Below are positions 58,087-64,000 of a stretch of DNA of 64,000 nucleotides, in pieces. The position numbers and the translations under genes are program-made. The notes beneath the pieces are model-generated. The model did no database searches and was not told the origin of the DNA. It saw only the letters and a program-made list of their open reading frames with translations. This DNA is from Desulfocurvibacter africanus subsp. africanus DSM 2603 (lineage in GTDB: Bacteria > Desulfobacterota > Desulfovibrionia > Desulfovibrionales > Desulfovibrionaceae): assembly GCF_000422545.1 (NCBI RefSeq), contig NZ_AULZ01000001.1, positions 419,728-483,727 of the forward strand. Direction: 5' to 3'. Each line of letters opens with the position of its first letter. The stretch's first letter is position 1.

Positions 58087-58489
58087 GCAACTCCCGATGT
58101 GCAGGATCGGGCCGACTCCTACTTTCCAAGCTAGCACGTCACTTGGCCTTTTGCCAGAAGATGCCGTAAGGAATAGCGCAGCCACATACAATCATTATGT
58201 CTGCAAGATAATTCACCTGCGCTGAAGAGGCTCATAATATGGGCAAGCTTACCCTGGATCAGGTTATCGCCGATCCTCCACGCACAAATGCGTCAGACGA
58301 TGTGTGAACAGAGGGCGTAGCTTCATCCGTGGGGCAGGTAGCGCCAGCGCGATTGGGTTCCCGGAGAGGGGAGGCTCGACTGATGGATTATCCGGATGAC
58401 GCCAAGCACAAACCCCGCCGGGAAGTCCCGGCGGGGTTTGTCGTCAATCCGAGAGGGACGCGGTTGTCCGCGACCCCATGAGCTTCAAA
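58087..58489. other. Intergenic region with bidirectional terminator
   Basis: There are 403 bases between the curlin-repeat gene and the hybrid kinase, both on the minus strand. The terminator listed next lies near its right end. The kinase promoter must be within 58,087-58,400. I compared 58,278-58,345 with the c-di-GMP riboswitch because of partial matches, and rejected it. Confidence 0.5.
58409..58440 (-). terminator. Terminator of the curlin-repeat gene
   Basis: CAAACCCCGCCGGG (58,409-58,422) pairs exactly with CCCGGCGGGGTTTG (58,427-58,440) around AAGT. It lies about 50 bases beyond the gene stop. T-runs occur on both strands. Confidence 0.82.
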
Positions 58490-58804
58490 TTAATGCTGCC
58501 AAACGCAAGCCTTGTTCGCGAAGCCAACCTGCTCGATCTCGGCCTTGTTGTTGGCGAACACGGAACGCTGGTCGATCTTGGCGAAGTTCAGCAGGCCGCA
58601 CTGCTCGATTTCAGCTTCGTTGTCACCGGCGCCGTAGAAGCCGTAGGAGTCGAGGTCCTGCTCAACGATGGCGGTGTTGAACGCGCCCTTCTGCTCGATC
58701 TCAGCGTCGTTTTCCCTCAAGTCGTAGCCATGGCCGGCGAAAGCAACGGCGGACACGGACAGGGTAAGAGCCATAGCCAGGGTGATGCTCATCAGCTTTT
58801 TCAT
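58490..58804 (-). CDS. Small secreted curlin-repeat protein (CsgA-like)
   Basis: The product has 104 residues from the ATG at 58804; AGGAG is eight bases upstream, while an ATG six bases earlier is too close to it. Signal peptide MKKLMSITLAMALTLSVSAV ends at AFA. Three curlin-like units follow: AEIEQKGAFNTAIVEQ (34-49), AEIEQCGLLNFAKIDQ (64-79) and AEIEQVGFANKACVWQ (88-103). Each has Q-x-G-x2-N and a second Q, the ladder of amyloid curlin. Two cysteines are present, unusual for CsgA. It is probably the secreted fibre subunit. Confidence 0.8.
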   Translation of the reverse strand: MKKLMSITLAMALTLSVSAVAFAGHGYDLRENDAEIEQKGAFNTAIVEQDLDSYGFYGAGDNEAEIEQCGLLNFAKIDQRSVFANNKAEIEQVGFANKACVWQH

Positions 58805-59019
58805 TGTCATTGCTCCTAATGCGGTTTCGTTTCCGTTTTTGCGATGCTCGTTCTGCTTGCCAGGTTCCGCTGGTCCGGCATTATCCCGGGTTCATGCCGG
58901 AGTTGATTAATCCAATGAACCTTACCCCCACCAAATATATGGCCACGGTCCTTGTCCGAGTGCGCATGGAAGGCGAACCTTCCCTCAGGCGCGGGCCGTT
59001 TCCATCCAATGCCTTCCGT

Positions 59020-59628
59020 CTATTGCGTGTATATGTTGGTCCGGGTGACGGTGACCTCGGACCCGCCTCTCTGGTAAACCTTGTACCAGCCCAGATCGGA
59101 TGATGCGGTCTGGCGGTAGGTATACCTGTTGCCATTGCCCTTTTGGACCAGCCCAAGATACATGTCGTCGCCGATCTGCTGCAGATCGGCCCTGTTGCCG
59201 TTGCCCTGCTGCAAGAGGTCGAGGCGGTTGCCGGAGCCGTCCTGCAGCAGCTCGGCCGTGTTGCCCCTGCCTTTCTGCAAGGCCACGGTCGTGTTGCCCT
59301 CGCCCTGGTAGCTGTAGCTGTGCGAGAAAAGCCTGTTGTGCTCGCCTATTTGGGTCACCATGATCACGTTGCCGCGCGCCGCCCGTCCTTTGGGCAAGGC
59401 ATCCTGCATGGCCGTGAACTCCTGGGGGTTGAGCCTGTCGAGCCGTTTGAGATCGGCCAGAGAAATATTGGCCAAGGCCTGCCCGCTCTGGCCAGCAAGT
59501 GCCTCGGCCGATGCTGCGTCGGCCAGCCCGAGCGATGAACCAAGGGCCAATGTCGCCAGCGCGACTGCTCCCCTGCCCAGAACACTACGCAGTGTCGTTC
59601 CTGCCGTTGTTTTGTTGCGTCTGTTCAT
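59020..59628 (-). CDS. Secreted curlin-repeat protein (CsgB-like or long CsgA-like)
   Basis: The product has 202 residues from the ATG at 59628. A signal peptide with RRNK start ends near ASA at 39-41. A spacer (42-90) precedes an 11-residue repeat: QIGEHN (93), YQGEGN (107), QKGRGN (118), QDGSGN (129), QQGNGN (140), QIGDDM (151), QKGNGN (162). The 11-residue period matches half of a 22-residue curlin unit. The C-terminal 30 residues (DLGWYKVYQRGGSEVTVTR) are not repeat-like. It is likely the nucleator or a second subunit of the same fibre. Export genes csgEFG are not nearby. Confidence 0.8.
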   Translation of the reverse strand: MNRRNKTTAGTTLRSVLGRGAVALATLALGSSLGLADAASAEALAGQSGQALANISLADLKRLDRLNPQEFTAMQDALPKGRAARGNVIMVTQIGEHNRLFSHSYSYQGEGNTTVALQKGRGNTAELLQDGSGNRLDLLQQGNGNRADLQQIGDDMYLGLVQKGNGNRYTYRQTASSDLGWYKVYQRGGSEVTVTRTNIYTQ

Positions 59629-59812
59629 TGCCGAGCCCCCCTTGCGACCACCTTCGTCAGCCTCGCTGACTTCTTCGTGATCGTTAATGCGTGTATACGT
59701 CTCGACAGGCTTTCCTAACAATTGTCCGAAGGGTTGCTTTTTGTTCTTGCGGCATGGAACTTTTGGAGCATTGCGGACCAGCACCGGCATTACGCGATCT
59801 TTCGGCACTGCG

Positions 59813-60139
59813 TTAAACGTCCAGAGGCTCGATACGGCTCTCCCGGCGAAAGCGTATGGCCAGGCCTTGCGCCTCAAGCCGCACCACGCGTCCCTCGGCG
59901 CGAACCACGCTCATGATCCGCCCATTCTTGGGCCGGAACGCGGGCAGGTAGATTTGGACCAGCAACAGATCCCCCTGACAATAAGTCGGCCCGTCCGTCC
60001 TTTGCTCCTGTCCATGCAGATAGACGCCGACAGAGGAGACATCCCGCGTGCGCAGGATCATTGCGTCTTGCCCGCGAGCTTCCTCCACCATGGCTTCGAG
60101 CTTGAGCTGAAAGCGCACTTCAGATCTCCGTTCCAGCAT
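59813..60139 (-). CDS. PilZ-domain protein
   Basis: The product has 108 residues from the ATG at 60139, with GAGG upstream; the longer frame has no site. PilZ features are RRSEVRF near the N-terminus (the R-x3-R c-di-GMP contact) and RDVSSVGVYLHG (D/N-x-S-x-x-G). It is probably a stand-alone c-di-GMP binding adaptor. It is encoded between the CsgD-like regulator and the curlin-repeat genes, all on the minus strand, so it may couple c-di-GMP to fibre production. Confidence 0.82.
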   Translation of the reverse strand: MLERRSEVRFQLKLEAMVEEARGQDAMILRTRDVSSVGVYLHGQEQRTDGPTYCQGDLLLVQIYLPAFRPKNGRIMSVVRAEGRVVRLEAQGLAIRFRRESRIEPLDV

Positions 60140-60380
60140 GTCGCACCTCGTTTGAGTCCCTCTTCCCGCATCTGTACCCGTATGTCTCTTGGGTGTGTGT
60201 TCGCAATGGGCCAAGGGAAGGATTTACGATCAGGCCAGCAGGTAGCCCATGGGCTGCTGTCGACCGGGACAAGACGGTGCATTGCCGATGCAAACAACCG
60301 GAAGGGAATGGAAGTGCGCACGATGCCGGAAGCCTGTAAGCGCCGGAGGTGACGGAATACGGAGTGGAGTGGAGGCTGAG

Positions 60381-60410
60381 CGCGTGCCGCACGCCCGAGT
60401 GCGGCACGCG
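60381..60410 (-). terminator. Hairpin downstream of the CsgD-like gene
   Basis: CGCGTGCCGCAC (60,381-60,392) pairs exactly with GTGCGGCACGCG (60,399-60,410) around GCCCGA. It starts six bases beyond the gene stop. No T-run follows. Confidence 0.6.
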
Positions 60411-60416
60411 CCCTGG

Positions 60417-61064
60417 CTAGTTCTTAAGGTTCTGGACGGCCCAGAAAGCCGCCTGGATGCGGTTGGATATCTTGAGCTTCGCGTAGATGTTGCAGAGGTG
60501 CTTCTTCACCGTGCTCAGGCTGATGCACAGCTTATCGCCCACCTCGTCGTTGGAGAGGCCCTGGGCGATGAGCAGGAGTACCTCGCGCTCACGGGCGCTG
60601 AGCATTTCTTTGCCCGCACTGGCCGCCTTTGGAGAGGCTTGCGTCAGCTGGTTTTGGCGCAGACGCTCGGATATTGCCCGACGGGAGTACCATAGCTCGC
60701 CTTCCAGCACGGCCGTGATGCCGCGCATGAGCAGTTTGAGCGGCTGGTTCTGGCGGAATATGCCCCGGACGCCGCGATCAAGGGCTTGCCGCTCGATGTC
60801 CAGTCCGGTGGGCACATTGAAGAGGATGGTATCCATGGTCTGCATGGGATCCCCAAGGACGTCGCCGAGGGCATCCCACCTGGAATCGCCATCGAGCTGC
60901 TGCCAGTCGATGAGCATCATGCGTTGCCCTATCTCTGCCCGGCCTTGCGCAGGGGGCAACACATCGATGCATTCGCAGGACAGTCCGGTGGCGCTTGAAA
61001 TGCTGGCCGCCAACATCTCGTTCTGGATCATGTTCCGGCTGAAGATCTGTATGCTTGCTCGCAT
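60417..61064 (-). CDS. CsgD-like LuxR-family transcription regulator
   Basis: The product has 215 residues; AAGGAAG precedes the ATG. The N-terminal pseudo-receiver (LIDWQQLDGDSRW, DTILFNVPTGLD, GVRGIFRQNQPLKLLMRGIT) follows E. coli CsgD closely in layout. The C-terminal LuxR helix-turn-helix reads LSAREREVLLLIAQGLSNDE then LCISLSTVKKHLCNIYAKL. The acidic phosphorylation pocket is incomplete, as in CsgD. CsgD turns on curli and exopolysaccharide genes; the neighbouring curlin-repeat and PilZ genes support this reading. Confidence 0.82.
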   Translation of the reverse strand: MRASIQIFSRNMIQNEMLAASISSATGLSCECIDVLPPAQGRAEIGQRMMLIDWQQLDGDSRWDALGDVLGDPMQTMDTILFNVPTGLDIERQALDRGVRGIFRQNQPLKLLMRGITAVLEGELWYSRRAISERLRQNQLTQASPKAASAGKEMLSAREREVLLLIAQGLSNDEVGDKLCISLSTVKKHLCNIYAKLKISNRIQAAFWAVQNLKN

Positions 61065-61250
61065 GGCTTCCTTCTTGCCTGCTTTTCACTCCCATTGACA
61101 TACATAACAGATTTCGCATTGAGGTACATGCCTTTGGCCGCTTTTTTCTAATCCGCGACGCGAGACATGGGATGGCCGAATTTTTCGCCGATGCCCGCTT
61201 GCGCGTCCGTTTTCAGGCGGGTATGGCCTAGCCGAAAGGAGAAGCGAGCC

Positions 61251-61487
61251 ATGAAGGACTATAGCGGCAGGACCTGCGGGCTGGTGCCGCAGATTCAACA
61301 GGATTTGGACGCCACGGCCGGAGAGAGTGCGGATTTCCTTGTGACGACCAAGGCCATCCTGGCCTTGGTCAGCGCCCTGGGCGAAAGCCGGGCCTGGCGC
61401 ATGGACGTGGAGGAACGCGGCGACACGGCCTTGGTGCGCTTCACGCGCCGCACCCCGGTCGAGGACGATCCGCTGCATCTGGTCTGA
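61251..61487 (+). CDS. Small hypothetical protein
   Basis: The product has 78 residues; AAAGGAG precedes the ATG at 61251. It has one cysteine, no membrane segment and no signal peptide. The middle (TTKAILALVSALGESRAW) looks helical and the end (DTALVRFTRRTP) beta-like. I recognise no family. The gene diverges from the CsgD-like gene and is convergent with the membrane protein gene beyond repeat copy 5. Confidence 0.65.
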   Translation: MKDYSGRTCGLVPQIQQDLDATAGESADFLVTTKAILALVSALGESRAWRMDVEERGDTALVRFTRRTPVEDDPLHLV

Positions 61488-61508
61488 CGCGCCATGGTAA
61501 AAACCATA

Positions 61509-61637
61509 TAGAGCATTTTGCTTTTGAAAATGCTCTGCAAGCCATGCGTCGGCATGGCTTGCCGTTTGCTTCGGCGCAGGCGCAATTCACTTGCGCCGCG
61601 GGCGCCGGAGCGGGCGTCTTAAAAGCGATCTGCTCTA
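61509..61637 (+). repeat. Palindromic repeat family, copy 5 (reference copy)
   Basis: A full 129-base copy. Terminal inverted repeats are TAGAGCA-N4-GCTTTT on the left and its counterpart AAAAGC-N4-TGCTCTA on the right. Hairpin 1: AGAGCATTTT/AAAATGCTCT (61,510-61,536). Hairpin 2: GCAAGCCATGC/GCATGGCTTGC (61,537-61,562). Hairpin 3: GGCGCAA/TTGCGCC around TTCAC. It lies between convergent genes. Similar in size to the ERIC elements of enterobacteria but unrelated in sequence as far as I can judge. Confidence 0.92.
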
Positions 61638-61707
61638 AAAGCGGGCGCTGTCAGTGCGCCCGCCTTCCCGCTCACACCCTCGCAAGAAGTTGCCCGCGAG
61701 CGAAGCC

Positions 61708-62145
61708 TCAGCAGGTCTTCTTGCGCGCGATCTCCACGAACTTGGCCAGGGCCACCAGCGCCAGATAGAACAGCAGCAGGGCCAATGCGTTATGCCCGTG
61801 CTGCCGCATGGTCGCCGTCGAGAATTCGTGAACTCGCGCCAGGGCCTGGTAGTTCGTCCACAGGTTGAAGGCCAGCAGGAAGGTCACGATGTGGATGGAG
61901 CTGACGAAAAAGCTCGACACCTCGCTCAGGATAAAGCTCGCGTGCGAGTTGCGCCCCAGCAGGCGCAGCTTGCGCACCAGGGCCGCGGCCAAGCTCATGA
62001 GCGCGTACACGGCCATGAGCAGGGCATAGTTGCGCAGGTTGAAACCGGATAGGACCGAGTGCTGGCCGGTCAGATAGACGATGGGGCCGAACAGGAGCAG
62101 TGAAACCAGAAGCAGCGTAAGGGGCCGTAGAATGAAGGTTTGCAT
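61708..62145 (-). CDS. Four-helix integral membrane protein of unknown function
   Basis: The product has 145 residues. Four hydrophobic segments lie at about 7-27, 38-57, 80-98 and 120-140. Between helices 2 and 3 is a basic stretch (RKLRLLGRNSH), suggesting that loop is cytoplasmic. The end is EIARKKTC. I recognise no family. GGAGA lies eight bases before the start. Confidence 0.7.
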   Translation of the reverse strand: MQTFILRPLTLLLVSLLLFGPIVYLTGQHSVLSGFNLRNYALLMAVYALMSLAAALVRKLRLLGRNSHASFILSEVSSFFVSSIHIVTFLLAFNLWTNYQALARVHEFSTATMRQHGHNALALLLFYLALVALAKFVEIARKKTC

Positions 62146-62466
62146 GCGTGGTCTCCAGCGTTGTCGCGGGTGAGCGAGGTGCGACGCAAGCCGTGGGCAA
62201 TAAACGCCAAGGCCGCGTCATGGCTTGGTATCCTGGACGCATAGCAATCTTCGTTCCCCGGTCTTTGCCTTGAACGGCCCAAGCCGACCGAGGCGGAGAT
62301 TGGTCCGCACAGGGCTGTTTTCGCGGAGTATCCATGAAGAGGGGATGGCCGGTCCACTGTACATGACTCCATACCGAACGGCCGACAGATAGATTCAGAT
62401 TGGCCGGAGGATCGCTATCTTGGTTGCTGGCAATTTATTTGCATTTCGCGAGACTGACGAGGTGCT
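62146..62466. other. Divergent intergenic region
   Basis: There are 321 bases between the membrane protein (minus) and the WcbI-like gene (plus). I see no repeat, clear promoter or hairpin, and no convincing coding frame. Confidence 0.5.
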
Positions 62467-62871
62467 ATGAAAAACCATTATGTTATCCACGCCAACTGCC
62501 AGAGCGAAGCACTTCTGGACCAACTTGCCGCCCATGTAGACTTCAGCCGCGACTTCGAGCTGAATCTGGTGGTCAACCTGCCGGGCCTTGTGGAGCAGCC
62601 CTTGGAGCGCGAGCGAGCCAAGCATGCCCGTACGCCAGTGGCTTATCTGGATCTCGTCATGGAACCCTGGCGAACGCACACGCTGTTCCACACCATGAAC
62701 CATCCCAGCCCGGAGTCGCTAAGTATGGTGGTCGACGCTCTGCCCGCTTTCGCTGGCCATTACGTGAACTGCCGGCTGCTGAGCGAGGCAAACTTCATTG
62801 ACTACCTGCGCTTGGCAGCGAAGGACAGTCTGCCCAAGGCGCAGAATGTGGGGAGCCATTCATGCGCATAG
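62467..62871 (+). CDS. Short WcbI-like polysaccharide biosynthesis protein, possibly internally deleted
   Basis: The product has 134 residues. HANCQSEALLDQL at the N-terminus matches the GNCQ start of WcbI-type putative acyltransferases, and FHTMNHPSPESLSM fits the C-terminal NHP segment. WcbI proteins are roughly 250-300 residues, so the central region is missing: about residue 58 the sequence jumps from N-terminal to C-terminal features. It may be a remnant or a minimal form. The stop overlaps the next start by ten bases. Confidence 0.55.
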   Translation: MKNHYVIHANCQSEALLDQLAAHVDFSRDFELNLVVNLPGLVEQPLERERAKHARTPVAYLDLVMEPWRTHTLFHTMNHPSPESLSMVVDALPAFAGHYVNCRLLSEANFIDYLRLAAKDSLPKAQNVGSHSCA

Positions 62872-63854
62872 CCTGGATCGGCTGGCATAAACTCCGGGAT
62901 GACGTGGCTCGCACACGCGGCATGGAACTGTGCTACATCAGGCCGCCCGTGGACCGTGGACCCATGACTTGGCCTGACGTGCTGGAACACACGGGCTGGA
63001 CGCCCGACCTGCTCGTATATGCCGACGCGAGCATGTCCCCGCCCCTGGTGGGACTGGAGAGCTTCCCCTGTCCCACGCTGTTCTTGTGCATCGACAGCCA
63101 TATCCAGCATTGGTATCCGATCTATGCTCAGGCTTTCGATCTTTGCACGGTGAGTCTCAGGGACCATCTGCCGCGCTTCGGCCTGCGCCTTGGGGTCGAT
63201 AAGCTGCGCTGGCTACCACCCACTCCCAATCCCGGCGACGCTTCGGCCGATGAGGTCAAGGAGTGGGACCTGCTCTTCGTTGGCAACGTGAATCCGCAAA
63301 CTATGCCGGGACGCCATGCATTTTTGGCTGAGGTGGCCAGGCTTTTTCCCAGTCTGCACGTCACGCATGGCGCGTACCGAACGTTCTATCCCCGCGCCCG
63401 GCTTGTGCTCAACGTGGCCGAACGCGGCGACCTGAACTTCCGCGTCTTCGAGGCCCTGGGCTGCGGAAGCTGCTTGCTCACCCCGGCCATTGAGCACGGT
63501 CAGGAGGAACTGTTCCGCAACGGTCGGGAGCTGTTTACTTATCCGCTGGGCGACGCGGCCGGTTTGGTGCGTTTGGCCGAAAGATTACTGGCCGACGAAC
63601 CGCTTTGTCGGCGCGTGTCTGCCGCGGGTTTGGCCGCCGTTGACGCTCGCCATAGACCCCAACATCGCGCGCGCGAGCTTCTAGACTGGCTGGCCGGCTT
63701 TGATTTGCCGGCCCTGGCCGCCGAGCGCCTGAGGCAGTCCCGCACTATTCACAAGGATTTCCTGCGGCCCATATTTTTGCATTGGGCCGAAGCCTTGGAC
63801 GGCTCGGAGTTGGCCAGGATCTTTCTGAATGCCGCCAAGAGGCGGCCCCGCTGA
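62862..63854 (+). CDS. CgeB-like GT-B glycosyltransferase
   Basis: The product has 330 residues; GGGGAG precedes the ATG. The N-terminal half has MRIAWIGWHKLRDDV and LFLCIDSHIQHWYPIY. The C-terminal half has DLLFVGNVNPQTMPGR and the donor-site motif LNFRVFEALGCGSCLLTP. This is the CgeB/glycosyltransferase-1-like plan, found in surface glycan or flagellin-type modification loci. The short WcbI-like gene is translationally coupled upstream. Confidence 0.8.
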   Translation: MRIAWIGWHKLRDDVARTRGMELCYIRPPVDRGPMTWPDVLEHTGWTPDLLVYADASMSPPLVGLESFPCPTLFLCIDSHIQHWYPIYAQAFDLCTVSLRDHLPRFGLRLGVDKLRWLPPTPNPGDASADEVKEWDLLFVGNVNPQTMPGRHAFLAEVARLFPSLHVTHGAYRTFYPRARLVLNVAERGDLNFRVFEALGCGSCLLTPAIEHGQEELFRNGRELFTYPLGDAAGLVRLAERLLADEPLCRRVSAAGLAAVDARHRPQHRARELLDWLAGFDLPALAAERLRQSRTIHKDFLRPIFLHWAEALDGSELARIFLNAAKRRPR

Positions 63855-64000
63855 CTAGGGCCTGTTAACTCTACTTGTCATTGTCTAATCTCTGGCTAGC
63901 TTGTTGGTATGCAAATAACCAGAGAGCAGTATCAACGCATCGCGGATAGCTTCCCTCGGCAGCGGGGCAATGTCTCTCTAGATAACCTGCAAGTTATTAA
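63855..64000 (+). mobile_element. Left end of an IS5-type insertion sequence, cut by the window edge
   Basis: CTAG (63,855-63,858) may be the target duplication. It is followed by GGCCTGTTAAC, likely the terminal inverted repeat. A start codon at 63909 opens MQITREQYQRIADSFP and RQRGNVSLDNLQVIN, the N-terminus of an IS5-family transposase. The rest is outside the window. AT content is higher than in neighbouring genes. Confidence 0.75.

Noticed and set aside
58278..58345. Partial resemblance to a c-di-GMP (GEMM) riboswitch
   Set aside because: CACGCACA and GGTAGCGCC occur on the plus strand, but the conserved GGGCAAACC and GGACGCAAAGCC cores are missing and the flanking genes are on the minus strand.
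61544..61768. Small frames that recur inside the palindromic repeats with near-identical peptides
   Set aside because: They arise because the repeat DNA is conserved; frames differ in length between copies and none has a ribosome site.

Overview
The window is GC-rich, gene-dense DNA, most likely from a Desulfovibrionaceae-type sulfate reducer. The evidence is a clostridial/deltaproteobacterial-type nifH-nifI1-nifI2-nifD-nifK operon, an N-type ATPase operon, several sigma54-dependent regulators and Gram-negative envelope genes. This assignment is inference from gene content; there is no rRNA in the window. Every start codon below was chosen by reading for a ribosome binding site and for overlap with the neighbouring gene.

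1-16,676 (minus strand) is one long exopolysaccharide operon read right to left. It carries a FemAB/CelD-like acetyltransferase, a polysaccharide deacetylase, a Wza-like lipoprotein, a Wzz/GumC-like chain-length protein, an ExeA-like ATPase, a degenerate BY-kinase, a sugar-phosphate transferase, a Wzx flippase, an O-antigen ligase/polymerase and glycosyltransferases, the last cut by the window edge. A sigma54 activator (17,155-18,582) lies just upstream, and a weak sigma54-like promoter lies between it and the operon.

18,815-25,545 (minus) is a complete N-ATPase operon, atpDCQRBEFAG. It is followed by a double-domain universal stress protein and a flavin disulfide reductase. 28,481-32,091 (plus) is a histidine kinase, lipoprotein and sigma54 regulator set in the same order as enterobacterial QseE-QseG-QseF; the regulator has an altered GAFTGA loop. 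32,423-37,611 (plus) is a surface-glycan island with a Wzt-like ATPase, a sulfotransferase-like protein, a twin-domain glycosyltransferase and a methyltransferase. A small secreted protein and an FkbM methyltransferase follow.

39,427-47,283 is the nitrogen-fixation region. nifV diverges from the nif operon, which has a near-perfect -24/-12 promoter. The operon ends with a NifB-like protein that has lost two of three radical-SAM cysteines, and a thioredoxin-like 2Fe-2S ferredoxin. nifE and nifN are absent from the window.

47,523-58,086 holds envelope and sensory genes: an endonuclease/phosphatase-family protein, a secreted papain-like protease with a C-terminal sorting-type tail, a beta-barrel protein, a beta-helix protein, a TIM-barrel protein and a large hybrid kinase. 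58,490-61,064 is a curli-like set: two curlin-repeat proteins, a PilZ protein and a CsgD-like regulator. The right end has small membrane or hypothetical genes, a short WcbI-like gene, a CgeB-like glycosyltransferase and the edge of an IS5-type insertion sequence.

A roughly 128-base family of nested palindromes occurs five times (38.2, 42.4, 47.4, 50.6 and 61.5 kb). Four copies sit between convergent genes; one sits inside the nif operon between nifI2 and nifD. I found no tRNA, rRNA or CRISPR array.
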